From positions 1,302,001-1,366,000 of the forward strand of contig NZ_CP134195.1 of assembly GCF_031585635.1 (NCBI RefSeq): a DNA stretch of 64,000 nucleotides, read 5' to 3'. This DNA is from Paraburkholderia sp. FT54 (GTDB lineage Bacteria > Pseudomonadota > Gammaproteobacteria > Burkholderiales > Burkholderiaceae). The notes beneath the pieces were generated by a model. That model was not told the DNA's origin. It made no database searches and saw only the letters and a program-made list of their open reading frames with translations. The position numbers were made by a program, and so were the translations under genes. Positions 22,351 through 31,865 of this stretch are shown here, piece by piece (the first letter of the stretch is position 1; every line of letters begins with the position of its first letter).

Positions 22351-23828
22351 CCATTCCGTTCAAGCAGATTCCGCAGAACATCCGGGTGCCGCTCTTCTAT
22401 GCGGAACTCGATAGCTCGCATGCAAACACGGCGCAGGCCAACCAGCGCGCGCTGATCATCGGACAGATCACCGCATCCGGTACCGCGACGCCGAACATCC
22501 CGGTTATCTCGTCGGGCGCGAGCGACGCGGCGGTGCAGGGCGGCGCAAGTTCGATGCTCGCACTGATGACGGCCGCATACAAAGCGAACGACACGTTCGG
22601 CGAAGTTTGGTATTTGCCGCTTTCCGATGCGGCCGGTGCGGTGGCTGCAACCGGCTCGATCGCGTTCACGGCTGCGCCGACGGCCAACGGCACGATTTCA
22701 CTGTATATCGCCGGCCAACTGGTCACTGTGCCAGTAACGCCGGCCATGACAACCGCACAGATCGCGACTGCTGTGGCAGCAGCGATCAACCTGATTGCGG
22801 CTATGCCGGTAACGGCTACGGCTGCGACGAGTACGGTGACGCTCACGGCGGATAACAAGGGCCTCGCCGGGAACGACATCGACATCCGGTTCAACTATCA
22901 GGGCACCGCAGGCGGCGAATTCACTCCGACCGGCCTGACGTACACCATCACAGCGATGGCGAGCGGCGCGACGAATCCGACGCTGACGACCGCGCTCGGC
23001 AACCTGCTTGACATGCCGTTTGACTTCATCGTGTGCCCGTACACCGACACGACGTCGCTGGATGCTCTGAAGGCCTTCCTCAACGACACGACGGGTCGTT
23101 GGAGTTGGCAGCAACAAGTCTACGGCCACGTGTTCAGTGCGAACCGCGGTACGTTCGCGAGCCAGACAACGCTCGGGCTCACGCGGAACAACCAGCACGA
23201 AACCATCATGGGTTTCAACGATTCGCCGACGCCGAACTGGCAGTGGGCGGCAGGCCTGGCCGGTGCCGCGGCAGTCTCGCTGCGTGCGGATCCGGCGACG
23301 CCGTTGCAAACGGTCGTCATTCAGGGCGTGCTGGCGCCGCCGCTGCAGTCGCGCTTCAACCTGTCGCAGCGCAATACGTTGCTGTACGACGGCATTTCGA
23401 CGTTCACCGTTGCGCAGGACGGCACGGTGGCAATCGAAAACCTGATCACGACGTACCAGACGAATAGCTTCGGCCAGCCGGACAACTCGTATCTGGAAGT
23501 TGAGACGCTGTTCACGCTCGCATTCCTGCTGCGCGACTATGCGTCGATGGTGACGACGAAATATGCGCGCGTGAAGCTGGCGGCCGACGGTACGCGCTTC
23601 GCTCCGGGTTCGAACATCGTGACGCCGAGCATCATCAAGGCTGACATCATCGCGAAGTTTCAGGAGCAGGAGTTCAACGGCTATGTGCAGAACAGCGCCG
23701 CCTTTGCGCAGGCCTTGATCGTTCAACAGAACGCCAGCAATCCGAACCGTATCGACGTTCTCTGGCCCGGTACGCTGATCGACCAGCTGCGCATCTTCGC
23801 GCTGCTGGCGCAGTTCCGCCTGAGCTAA
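22347..23828 (+). CDS. Tail sheath protein (Mu gpL-like)
   Basis: 493 residues. N-terminal IPFKQIPQNIRVPLFYAELDSSHA is typical of Mu gpL. The middle is a Thr/Ala-rich variable domain and the C-terminal third (ENLITTYQTNSFGQPDNSYLEVETLFTL) is the conserved sheath core. It makes the contractile outer tube, so the virion should be a myovirus. Confidence 0.92.
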   Translation: MTIPFKQIPQNIRVPLFYAELDSSHANTAQANQRALIIGQITASGTATPNIPVISSGASDAAVQGGASSMLALMTAAYKANDTFGEVWYLPLSDAAGAVAATGSIAFTAAPTANGTISLYIAGQLVTVPVTPAMTTAQIATAVAAAINLIAAMPVTATAATSTVTLTADNKGLAGNDIDIRFNYQGTAGGEFTPTGLTYTITAMASGATNPTLTTALGNLLDMPFDFIVCPYTDTTSLDALKAFLNDTTGRWSWQQQVYGHVFSANRGTFASQTTLGLTRNNQHETIMGFNDSPTPNWQWAAGLAGAAAVSLRADPATPLQTVVIQGVLAPPLQSRFNLSQRNTLLYDGISTFTVAQDGTVAIENLITTYQTNSFGQPDNSYLEVETLFTLAFLLRDYASMVTTKYARVKLAADGTRFAPGSNIVTPSIIKADIIAKFQEQEFNGYVQNSAAFAQALIVQQNASNPNRIDVLWPGTLIDQLRIFALLAQFRLS

Positions 23829-23848
23829 GTCACAGCCGCACCACTGAG

Positions 23849-23870
23849 AGCCGCCTTCGGGCGGCTTTCG
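23849..23870 (+). terminator. Weak terminator between sheath and tube genes
   Basis: AGCCGCCTTCGGGCGGCT hairpin followed by TTCGCATTTC; same design as the hairpin at 20153. Confidence 0.5.
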
Positions 23871-23889
23871 CATTTCTGGAGAGCCCACG

Positions 23890-24261
23890 ATGGCAAACCC
23901 TAACCGCCTGGCCGGTACCGCGACTCTCACGGTGGACGGGCAGAACTACCTTCTGGTCGGCGACTTCGAATATAACCCGTCGACAGTGACGCGCGAATCG
24001 CTGGTCGGCATGGACGACGTTCACGGCTTCAGCGAGAAGAAGCGCGTCGGCTCGATCTCGGGCACGCTGCGCGATACCGGTGGCCTGACGGTCGCCGATC
24101 TGAATGCAATGGACAACTCGACTGTCGTCGCGCAGCTCGCGAACGGCAAGACGATCATCGGCCGCAACATGTGGACCGTCGAAGACCAGACCGTGAAGTC
24201 GACCGATGCAACGGTCGAAGTGAAATGGGAAGGTCCGGCAGTCACGGAGACGACGAGCTAA
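23890..24261 (+). CDS. Tail tube protein (Mu gpM-like)
   Basis: 123 residues: NRLAGTATLTVDGQNYLLVGDFEYNPS...VGMDDVHGFSEKKRVGSISGTLRD. Matches the Mu-type tail tube family in length and motifs. Polymerises inside the sheath. Confidence 0.9.
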   Translation: MANPNRLAGTATLTVDGQNYLLVGDFEYNPSTVTRESLVGMDDVHGFSEKKRVGSISGTLRDTGGLTVADLNAMDNSTVVAQLANGKTIIGRNMWTVEDQTVKSTDATVEVKWEGPAVTETTS

Positions 24262-24264
24262 GTC

Positions 24265-24552
24265 ATGAGCCAACCCGAAGAAAAAACCATCAAGCTCCGC
24301 AAGCCGGTCAAGCTCGGCTCGGGCGAAACCGAAGTCGTATATGACTCGCTGAATCTGCGCGAGCCGACAGCTGGTGAGCTCGACAAGGCGATGTCCGCCT
24401 CGTCGAACATCGGCATCGGCATCATGCTGATCCACCTCATCTCGGGCGTGCCGAAGTCGGCTGTCGAGAAGCTCTGCCAACGTGACTTTACGGAGGCGAA
24501 TGAGTATCTCGGGGGTTTTACCGACGATGGCCCGACGGCTGCGGAAGTGTAG
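24265..24552 (+). CDS. Tail assembly chaperone, short form (Mu gp41-like)
   Basis: 95 residues (KTIKLRKPVKLGSGETEVVYDSLNLREPTAGELD). Members bind the tape measure and are followed by an overlapping extension produced by frameshifting. Here GGGGGTTTT at 24511-24519 lies ten codons before the stop. The order tube, chaperone, tape measure is standard. Confidence 0.85.
   Translation: MSQPEEKTIKLRKPVKLGSGETEVVYDSLNLREPTAGELDKAMSASSNIGIGIMLIHLISGVPKSAVEKLCQRDFTEANEYLGGFTDDGPTAAEV
24513..24519 (+). promoter_or_regulatory. Programmed -1 frameshift site
   Basis: GGGTTTT read as G GGT TTT in the chaperone frame, i.e. a canonical X XXY YYZ heptamer. Slipping back one base joins the short chaperone to an open 50-codon extension ending at the tape-measure start. 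Confidence 0.82.
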
Positions 24553-24671
24553 TCGCCGAGGTCACCTACTTCTTTCGCTGGGGACCGGATGAGGCGTGGA
24601 CGCTGCCTCTCTCGCGGCTTGCCTGGTGGCTGAAGCAGGCTGAGCGGATCAAAAAGCAAATGGAGTCGTGA
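24519..24671 (+). CDS. Frameshift extension of the tail assembly chaperone
   Basis: In the -1 frame from 24519 there is an open stretch of 50 codons (YRRWPDG...VVAEVTYFFRWGPDEAWTL...LAWWLKQAERIKKQMES) ending at a TGA that overlaps the next ATG. It has no start codon or ribosome site of its own. The WGPDEAWxLPLxxLxWWxxQAxR pattern resembles the second halves of P2 E+E' and Mu gp41-42 products. Fusion length would be 135 residues: 85 shared plus 50. Confidence 0.82.
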   Translation, partial: YRRWPDGCGSVVAEVTYFFRWGPDEAWTLPLSRLAWWLKQAERIKKQMES

Positions 24672-26470
24672 TGGCAGCAAGCACGCCGTTCGTTGTAACG
24701 ATCACTGCGGTCGATAAGGCGACAGCCTCGGTCCAGAAGATCAAGGCGTCGCTCGCGAGCATCACGAAGCCCGCTTCGGATCTGAAGGCGTCATTTTCGA
24801 GCTTCAGCAAGGAAGCAGGCCTCGATCGCGTCGCCAAGTCGATGAAGTCTGTCGGCACGGCTGCGGCAGACGCCGCACGGCAAGTCGCGTCGGTCATCAC
24901 GCCGCTGACGACGATCGCGGGGCTCGGCTCGATTGCCGGCATTGCGCTGCTCGCCAATGAATGGGGCAAGCTTGGCGCCGAGGTGCAACGCACGTCGGGC
25001 GTGCTCGGTGTTTCGACACAGGATCTGCAGGCGTACCGTGGTGCAGCGAAGCTGGCCGGTCTGTCAGCTGACGACATGACGGGCAGTCTAAAGTCGCTCG
25101 GGCGCACGCTCGAGGATGCGACCTACGGGCGCAATCAGGATGCGCTCGTCATGATGCAGAAGTTCGGCATCACGCTCCATCGGACGAAGGATGGCGCTGT
25201 CGACGCGACGCGCGCACTGAAGGAAGTCGCGAATGCTATCGTCGCCCAGAAGGGCAATGTGCAGGCGCAAGGGCTTATCGCTGGTGCGTTCGGTGTCGAG
25301 TCGCTGCTGCCGCTATTGCAGAAGGGCGAGAAAGGCATCGACGAATTCGTCAACCGTGCGCGGTCGATGGGCCTCGTCTTCGATGACAAGCAACTCGCGC
25401 GTGGGCAGCAGTTCAACGAGAACATGCTGAAGCTCGAGGCGTCGGCCACGCGGCTGAAGTACTCGTTCGGCGATGCGCTTGCGCCCGCCGTCGAGCGCGT
25501 GCTCGACGTCGTCGGGCGTCTCGTCGACAAATACGGTGACGTCGTTGCCTCGAAGGTTTCCGAGTATGTCGAGAAGTTCGCGAAGTGGGTCGATCATGTT
25601 GACTGGGACAAGACGACGAGCCAGATCGGCAATTTCGTTGATTCGATCGGAGGCGTGAAGGGGATTGCTATCGCGATTGCCGCGATTTCGTTTGCGGGCC
25701 CGATTGCCAGCGTCCTCAGTCTCATCTCGAATCTCGCAATGCTGACCGCAGTTACGGTGCCGGCCGCTGCGACCGCGCTTGCACGACTCGCCGGCGGCCC
25801 AATCATGGCGGCCATTCTCGCGCTGCTCCATTCGAAGGACCTGAACACCGGCGAAGACGACTACGTGAAGTCGCATCAGGCGCAGCCGGGCCAGCAATGG
25901 CCGGGTGACCCCATCGGCGACCGACGCCGCGCTGGCGCCGCAAATGACGCTCAGACAGCCGGAGTTGTCGACCGCCTTCAGCAGATGGGCTGGACCCAAG
26001 AGCAGGCCTCCGGGCTGGCGGCGAACTTCTGGAAGGAAAGCCTGTTCAATCCGAAAGCGGTTGGCGACAACGGGCATGCCTACGGCATTGGGCAGTGGCA
26101 CGAGGACCGGCAAGCGGAGTTCAAGAAGCGGTTCGGAATTGACATCCAACAGTCGACGCTTGACCAGCAATTGCAGTTCGCGGATTACGAATTGCGCCAC
26201 GGCAAGGAGCAGAAGGCAGGTCAGGCGCTCAGCGCTGCCGCATCAGCGCAAGATGCGGGCGGTATCGTGTCGCGCCTGTACGAGCGGCCAGCAGATCCTC
26301 GCGAAGAATACTCGCGCGGGCAAATGGCGGCGGCGATCGATCAGAAGCTTCATGTCGATGTGCATTTGCATAACGCGCCCGCCGGCACGAAAGCCAGCGC
26401 GACCGTGCGCGGCAACCCGAACGCGACAGCGCGCGTCGGAACATCCAACGTTACAGGTCCCTCTGTATGA
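24671..26470 (+). CDS. Tape measure protein with tail lysozyme domain
   Basis: 599 residues from ATG at 24671 (GTG at 24668 also possible). The N-terminal 330 residues are helical and Ala/Ser/Lys-rich (SVQKIKASLASITKPASDL, FGDALAPAVERVLDVVGRLVDKYG). A hydrophobic stretch lies near 335-385. From about residue 430 a phage tail lysozyme-type domain starts (AGVVDRLQQMGWTQEQASGLAANFWKESLFNP, then AYGIGQWHEDRQAEFKKRFG). Sets tail length and probably opens peptidoglycan at entry. Confidence 0.88.
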   Translation: MAASTPFVVTITAVDKATASVQKIKASLASITKPASDLKASFSSFSKEAGLDRVAKSMKSVGTAAADAARQVASVITPLTTIAGLGSIAGIALLANEWGKLGAEVQRTSGVLGVSTQDLQAYRGAAKLAGLSADDMTGSLKSLGRTLEDATYGRNQDALVMMQKFGITLHRTKDGAVDATRALKEVANAIVAQKGNVQAQGLIAGAFGVESLLPLLQKGEKGIDEFVNRARSMGLVFDDKQLARGQQFNENMLKLEASATRLKYSFGDALAPAVERVLDVVGRLVDKYGDVVASKVSEYVEKFAKWVDHVDWDKTTSQIGNFVDSIGGVKGIAIAIAAISFAGPIASVLSLISNLAMLTAVTVPAAATALARLAGGPIMAAILALLHSKDLNTGEDDYVKSHQAQPGQQWPGDPIGDRRRAGAANDAQTAGVVDRLQQMGWTQEQASGLAANFWKESLFNPKAVGDNGHAYGIGQWHEDRQAEFKKRFGIDIQQSTLDQQLQFADYELRHGKEQKAGQALSAAASAQDAGGIVSRLYERPADPREEYSRGQMAAAIDQKLHVDVHLHNAPAGTKASATVRGNPNATARVGTSNVTGPSV

Positions 26471-27927
26471 GCATCGCAGCCTCAGTAGGCAACGCTGTCG
26501 GCAGCATTGGCGGAGTGGCGTCGGCAGCGCAATCGCTCGCGAACCTGTTCAATGGTGGCAGCGGGTATTGGAGCCGGTTACGCCCGGCGAGCTATAACGG
26601 TGTGCCATTCGCGGTGCTGTCGGAATCGGTCACTGCCGGGCGTCGCTCGGTCGTGCATGAGTATCCGAACAAGGAGACGAAGCCGTGGGTCGAGGATCTG
26701 GGCCTGCAAAGCACCGTTATCCGAATTAGCGGGTTTCTTGTCGAAAACAGCCTTGTGTATGGCGGAGGATCGGTCGCGGATCAGAAGTTGAAGCTTCTGA
26801 ACGTTATCCGCGGTGGAATGAACGGCAGCACGAAGGCTCCTGGCCTCGGCACACTGATCCATCCAACGTGGGGCACACTCAGGTCGAACTGCATCTCCGC
26901 GGAGTTCGGATCGTCGTGGGATCGCGGCCGCGTCGTTGAAGTCCGTCTTGTATTTGTGCAAGGCGGTGATCGCCTTTACCCGAAGGCGCAGCAGCAAACC
27001 AGCAGCGCCGTATCGAGCGCGGCGGCCGGAGTCAATTCATCGTCGCTACTCAGTTTCATATCGAACATCGCATCAGCGATCGCCAAGGGCGCGGCGGTGA
27101 TCAAGGCGGCCGTATCGACGGTGGTCGGCTGGTATCAGGCCGTCAATACGCTCGTGCACGACGTCAAGCGATTCTGGAATTCGCTGTCGACGCTGGCGGG
27201 CAATTTCGGCCGCTTGTTCGGCGGCGGCAACACCGGGTATGCCGGCTCGAACCAGAAGGTCGCGTCGACGGCAACGGCTGCAAGTCTGATCGCTGCCGAT
27301 ACTTCCAGCCGGGCAGCGGTGGCGACGGCGGGTGCCGCTCTTACGACAGCGGCGGCGAACGTCGGCAGCGATCCGACGACCTTCGCGAGCGCGGCGCAGG
27401 GAGTTGTCACGGCACTTGCTGCGTCGGCGTCTTCGCCTGCTGACGCAATCCGGTTGCTGTCGAGCCTGATTCAGTTCAGCCCGACGCCAGTCGTAGGTTC
27501 ATCGCAAATCGCCGTAGCTCAGCAAACCATGCAGAGCGCATGCGCGGACCTGTTTCGCCGTGCGACGGTGGCGCAGATCGCAATATCGTCGTCGACTTAT
27601 CAGCCTTCGTCGGCTGATGACGCCTCGTCGATGCGCGACAGCGTCGCCGCGCTGATCGACAACGAAATCCAGATTGCGGCAGATCAGGGCGAGGACGACG
27701 TTTATATGTCGCTCCGCGCACTGCGGCAATCGGTCGTCGCGGATCTGGACGCGCGCGGCTCGGGGCTGGCTGCGACCGCGACGTTCACCTTCGGCGCGAC
27801 GTTGCCCGCGTTGACGCTCGCGAACCGGATGTATCGAGATTCGACACGATCGGACGAACTGGTTGCGCAGGTTGATCCTGTGCATCCGGCTTTTCTCCCA
27901 ACGCAGTTCAACGCCCTCTCAAGCTAA
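26467..27927 (+). CDS. Mu gpN-like tail/DNA circulation protein
   Basis: 486 residues. The N-terminal domain (WSRLRPASYNGVPFAVLSESVTAGRRSVVHEYPNKETKPWVEDLG) is the DNA-circularisation N family. The middle is Ala/Ser-rich and helical and the C-terminus is conserved in Mu-like baseplate genes. In Mu, gpN is a baseplate hub-associated protein. Overlaps the tape-measure stop. Confidence 0.88.
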   Translation: MSIAASVGNAVGSIGGVASAAQSLANLFNGGSGYWSRLRPASYNGVPFAVLSESVTAGRRSVVHEYPNKETKPWVEDLGLQSTVIRISGFLVENSLVYGGGSVADQKLKLLNVIRGGMNGSTKAPGLGTLIHPTWGTLRSNCISAEFGSSWDRGRVVEVRLVFVQGGDRLYPKAQQQTSSAVSSAAAGVNSSSLLSFISNIASAIAKGAAVIKAAVSTVVGWYQAVNTLVHDVKRFWNSLSTLAGNFGRLFGGGNTGYAGSNQKVASTATAASLIAADTSSRAAVATAGAALTTAAANVGSDPTTFASAAQGVVTALAASASSPADAIRLLSSLIQFSPTPVVGSSQIAVAQQTMQSACADLFRRATVAQIAISSSTYQPSSADDASSMRDSVAALIDNEIQIAADQGEDDVYMSLRALRQSVVADLDARGSGLAATATFTFGATLPALTLANRMYRDSTRSDELVAQVDPVHPAFLPTQFNALSS

Positions 27928-27930
27928 ACG

Positions 27931-29022
27931 ATGGTTGACGACGGAATCCTGCTCTCGATCGGCGATTTCATGCTGTCGGGATGGACGAGCCTGCGCTGTA
28001 CCCGGGGGATTGAACGATTTCCGAGCGATTTCGAGATCGGAATGACCGAGCTGTTCCCCGGGCAGGCGAACGATGTCGTGGTGCAGCCGGGAGACGAATG
28101 CATCCTTACGATCGGTCTGGATCCGGTCGTGACCGGCTACGTCGATCGTGTTGTGCCCAGCATCAACGCAAACATGCACGAGATCCGCGTGACGGGGCGC
28201 GGCAAGTGTCAGGATCTGCTCGACTGCGCGGCGCAGTGGCCAAACGGTCAAATCAGCAATTGCACGGCGGCCGACATCGCGACGAAGCTGGCCGTTCCGT
28301 ACAACATCACTGTCAATTGCGATGTGACGGGTCTACCGATCATCCCGCAGCAGAACATCATGCTCGGCGAGACGGCTTACGAGATCGTCGAGCGGTCGGC
28401 GCGCTTCAGCGCGCTGCTCGTCTACGAGGACCGCGACGGATCGCTGCGTCTGACGCGCGCGGGTACGGTTCCGATGTCGAGCGGCATTCAGGAAGGCATC
28501 AACACGGAAAGCGCGGCCGTCGAGCGATCGATGGATCAGCGCTATTCCGAGATCATGGCCGTCATGATCGGCACGAACAACCTGCAGGATCTGAACGCCG
28601 TCAATGCGCCTGTGTTCACGGCGACCGATCCGAACGTCACGCGGCATCGTCGTCGCATCATCATCGCCGAGGCCGGTCAGCTCGGATGGGATGTTGGCAA
28701 GCAGCGCTCGCTGTGGGAAGTGGCCCGGCGCCGTGGGCGGTCCGAGGTCGTGCACGTGACGGTCGACAACTGGCGAGACATCGACGGGAATCTGTGGGAG
28801 CCGAACAAGCTCATCGACGTATTGATTCCGTCGCTGAAGGTATCCGGAGATCAGGGCGGCACCGTGCCGATGCGGTATCTGATTGCTGAAGTGACGTATC
28901 ACCTCGGACTCGAGGGCACGCATGCGGAATTGACGCTGATGGCTCCCGAAGCATTCACGCCGCAACCGGTCCTCATCCAGCCGCAATACGCAGACGTCAT
29001 CGGAACAGTACCGCAGCAATGA
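27931..29022 (+). CDS. Baseplate hub protein (Mu gpP-like)
   Basis: 363 residues with GWTSLRCTRGIERFPSDFEIGMTE and a Mu gpP/P2 gpD-like layout (KCQDLLDCAAQWPNGQISNCTAADIATKLA). Forms the hub that carries the spike. The stop overlaps the spike gene. Confidence 0.85.
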   Translation: MVDDGILLSIGDFMLSGWTSLRCTRGIERFPSDFEIGMTELFPGQANDVVVQPGDECILTIGLDPVVTGYVDRVVPSINANMHEIRVTGRGKCQDLLDCAAQWPNGQISNCTAADIATKLAVPYNITVNCDVTGLPIIPQQNIMLGETAYEIVERSARFSALLVYEDRDGSLRLTRAGTVPMSSGIQEGINTESAAVERSMDQRYSEIMAVMIGTNNLQDLNAVNAPVFTATDPNVTRHRRRIIIAEAGQLGWDVGKQRSLWEVARRRGRSEVVHVTVDNWRDIDGNLWEPNKLIDVLIPSLKVSGDQGGTVPMRYLIAEVTYHLGLEGTHAELTLMAPEAFTPQPVLIQPQYADVIGTVPQQ

Positions 29023-29618
29023 GCGATCAACACGGAATTCTTGAGCGCACCGCGCGGCGCGTTCTGCTTTCGCTCGCCCGCGCGCTGGTGACGACGGTGA
29101 ACGACGCTGGCGGCTTCCAGCGCGTGCAGGTGAAGCTGAACGCGCTTGAGACGGCTGACAACACACCGCGTCCGGTCGAGTTCGGACTGACGTCGAATCC
29201 GCCGGTCGGCTCGGATGCTTTCGTCGTGTTTCTCGGCGGAGATCGCTCGAACGGCGTCATTCTGGGCACCGTGCACCAGCCATCGCGACCGAAGAACCTC
29301 GCATCCGGCGAGACGATGCTCTACAGCCAGGACGGCAAGTACGTCTACTTGACGGCGAGCGGCGGAATCGTCGTCGAGGCGAAAGGCCAGGCCGTGACGG
29401 TCAACGATGCGACGACGGTCACCATCAACGCCTCGACGGGCGTCGTGATGAATACGCCGCTGCTGAAGGTGTCGGGGGACATCATCGACAACGCGGCGAC
29501 GAACCCGCACACGATGGCGGAGATGCGCACGATCTACAACGGCCACAACCACCAGGTGCCGAATGTTCAACTTGGTGGGCCGGGTACAACGACCAACCCA
29601 CCGAGCCAGGCGGAATGA
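29019..29618 (+). CDS. Baseplate spike protein (Mu gp45-like)
   Basis: 199 residues. OB-fold part (VKLNALETADNTPRPVEFGLTSNPPVGSDAFVVFLGGDRSNGVIL), then a beta-helix with repetitive V/T strands, ending with HNHQVPNVQLGGPGTTTNPP. The H-x-H near the tip can bind iron as in P2 gpV. Punctures the outer membrane. Confidence 0.9.
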   Translation: MSDQHGILERTARRVLLSLARALVTTVNDAGGFQRVQVKLNALETADNTPRPVEFGLTSNPPVGSDAFVVFLGGDRSNGVILGTVHQPSRPKNLASGETMLYSQDGKYVYLTASGGIVVEAKGQAVTVNDATTVTINASTGVVMNTPLLKVSGDIIDNAATNPHTMAEMRTIYNGHNHQVPNVQLGGPGTTTNPPSQAE

Positions 29619-30061
29619 CCGATACAACGACAGTTTGGGACCCCCTGAACAACCGCGGCGATTGGCAGGTGACGGGCGCGCTGCTCGAGACCGGAAACGA
29701 CCTGGAAACGGCGATTCTGATCAGCCTTTTCACCGATCGTGCAGCCGAACCGAGCGACACGATTCCGGATGGGACCAACGATCCTCGCGGCTGGTGGGCA
29801 GATGCGGGAGCAGACGTTCCGATTGGATCCCGGCTGTGGCTTCTCGCGCGAGAGAAGCAGACGCAGGAAACGCTACAGCGCGCGTATGACTATATCGTCG
29901 AAGCGCTGCAGTGGCTGATCGACGACGGCGTGGTCGCGAAGTTCGACGTGTATGTCGAATGGACGAGAACCAGCATGCTTGGCGCGCAGGTTGTCGCGTA
30001 TCAACAGGACGGCTCGACGAAGGCAACCGCCTATTCATGGGCATGGCAAGGGACTAACTAA
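29615..30061 (+). CDS. Baseplate protein (Mu gp46-like)
   Basis: 148 residues: GALLETGNDLETAILISLFTDRAAEPSDTIPDGTNDPRGWWAD and GSRLWLLAREKQTQETLQRAYDYIVEALQWLIDDG are characteristic of gp46 (T4 gp25/P2 gpW equivalents). Overlaps both neighbours. Confidence 0.92.
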   Translation: MTDTTTVWDPLNNRGDWQVTGALLETGNDLETAILISLFTDRAAEPSDTIPDGTNDPRGWWADAGADVPIGSRLWLLAREKQTQETLQRAYDYIVEALQWLIDDGVVAKFDVYVEWTRTSMLGAQVVAYQQDGSTKATAYSWAWQGTN

Positions 30062-31164
30062 TGCCTTTCTCCAGACCAACGCTGACGGATTTGCAGACGC
30101 AGGTTTCGTCCGACATCGCGTCGAGCGTACCGGGCACCGATCCGCTATTGCGCTTCGCGAATCTCCGGGTCACTGGCCGGGTGCAGGCCGGCCTCGCACA
30201 TCTGCACTATGGCTATATCGATTGGATCTCGCAGCAAGCAGTGCCGTGGACGGCAACCGATGAATATCTCGCCGGCTGGGGCGCTTTGAAGAACGTGTAT
30301 CTGAAGGAGGCGATGCCTGCGACCGGTAGCGTCACTTTCCCGGCCACCGCGGGGACGATCGACGCAGGAACGACGGTTGTTCGCGGCGATGGCGTTCAAT
30401 ACACGACGAACGCGGATGCGACCGTATCGGGATCATCGGTCACGGTCGCCGTGACAGCCGTCACGCCCGGATCGGCGGGGAATTGCGACGCAGGGACTGT
30501 GCTGACGCTTGGCACTTCGGTCACCGGCATTCAATCCGGCGGCACGGCCGTCGCTGCATTCACGGGGGGTGCCGACGTCGAGACGCAAGACGACTTCAGC
30601 GGGCGCGTGATGAACGCGTTCCAGACGCCCCCGCAGGGCGGGGCGCAGTCGGACTATGTGACATGGGCGCTGCAGGTCGCCGGCGTGACGCGCGCGTGGG
30701 TGAATCCGAATGGTTTCGGGGCCGGCACGGTCGTCGTCTATGTGATGCTGGACGATGCCGAGGCGTCGCACAACGGATTCCCGCAAGGCACGAACGGTGT
30801 CGCCGCATCAGAGGCTCGTGACGCGGCTGCGACGGGAGATCAACTCGCCGTCGTGAACTATATCTATGCATTGCAGCCAGTCACGGCGCTAGTGTATGTA
30901 TGCGCTCCGACGCCCAATACTGTGAACTTCACGATCTCGGGAACTGGGTCGTGGAGCAGTACAACGAAGAGCGCGGTAACGACTGCTATCGCAGGGGTGC
31001 TCCAGTCGAATGGTGCACCAGGCGGCATCGTCAATATTTCAGACATCGAGTCCGCCATCGCTGCAGTCTCCGGAACGGCGGGCTTCGTGATCACGTCACC
31101 GTCCGGGAACATCGCGAGCGCGGTCGGTGCGCTCCCGGTTCTCGGATCGGTGGCGTTCTTGTGA
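30061..31164 (+). CDS. Baseplate J-like protein (Mu gp47)
   Basis: 367 residues. PFSRPTLTDLQTQVSSDIASSVPGTDPLLRFANLRV at the N-terminus, then VQYTTNADATVSGSSVTVAVTAVTPGSAGNCDAGT, the typical Baseplate_J core, and a C-terminal wedge part. Wedge component. Confidence 0.93.
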   Translation: MPFSRPTLTDLQTQVSSDIASSVPGTDPLLRFANLRVTGRVQAGLAHLHYGYIDWISQQAVPWTATDEYLAGWGALKNVYLKEAMPATGSVTFPATAGTIDAGTTVVRGDGVQYTTNADATVSGSSVTVAVTAVTPGSAGNCDAGTVLTLGTSVTGIQSGGTAVAAFTGGADVETQDDFSGRVMNAFQTPPQGGAQSDYVTWALQVAGVTRAWVNPNGFGAGTVVVYVMLDDAEASHNGFPQGTNGVAASEARDAAATGDQLAVVNYIYALQPVTALVYVCAPTPNTVNFTISGTGSWSSTTKSAVTTAIAGVLQSNGAPGGIVNISDIESAIAAVSGTAGFVITSPSGNIASAVGALPVLGSVAFL

Positions 31165-31172
31165 GGTGATTG

Positions 31173-31847
31173 ATGGCAGCTCCAAACCTCACATCGAGCG
31201 ATTATCTGAACGCGTTTCAGGCGCTGATGCCACGCGGTCTGGTATGGCCGCGCGATCAGGACGCGGTGCAGACGCAGGTCGTTGCAGGCATCACTAAGGT
31301 GTATGCGCGGGGGACCGCGCGAGCGAACTACCTGCTTGTTGATGCCTTCCCCGCAACGACCAACGAACTTCTACCTGAGTGGGAAGCAACGCTCGGTCTA
31401 CCCGATCCCTGCGCGGGGGCAGCGCCGACCGTGCAGGTTCGCCGCGCGCAGGTGGTCGCGCGTCTGACGAATACCGGCAGCCAGTCCGCTCCATATTTCA
31501 CGCAGATCGCAGCCAATCTCGGCTACGACATCACGGTCCAGAACTTTCGGCCAGCACGCGCGAATGTTTCTCGATGTGGTGATGCCTGCAATCAGGTGGC
31601 GTGGGCATCGGCTTGGGCTATCGAGGCGCCTCTTAACACGGTCTCATACGCTCAGTCGAGTCTCGCGGTGGCGGGCGACGCGCTAGCGAGTTGGGGCAAT
31701 GAAGTACTGGAGTGCGAGATTAATGCGCTCAAGCCAGCGCACACCGTCGTGCTCTTCCAGTACGCAGCTGAAATTTTCGATAACACGGTCGTCGACGACT
31801 TCGGTCACCCTGTATTGATGGGTACCGGGATGCCGATCATTACCTAG
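31173..31847 (+). CDS. Tail protein Mu gp48-like (DUF2313)
   Basis: 224 residues from the ATG at 31173 with GAGGTG upstream. SDYLNAFQALMPRGLVWPRD near the start and DAFPATTNELLPEWEATLGLPD are signature segments of the YmfQ/gp48 family, the P2 gpI-like link between wedge and fibre. Confidence 0.92.
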   Translation: MAAPNLTSSDYLNAFQALMPRGLVWPRDQDAVQTQVVAGITKVYARGTARANYLLVDAFPATTNELLPEWEATLGLPDPCAGAAPTVQVRRAQVVARLTNTGSQSAPYFTQIAANLGYDITVQNFRPARANVSRCGDACNQVAWASAWAIEAPLNTVSYAQSSLAVAGDALASWGNEVLECEINALKPAHTVVLFQYAAEIFDNTVVDDFGHPVLMGTGMPIIT

Positions 31848-31865
31848 CGTTGGAGCTGGAAACCC

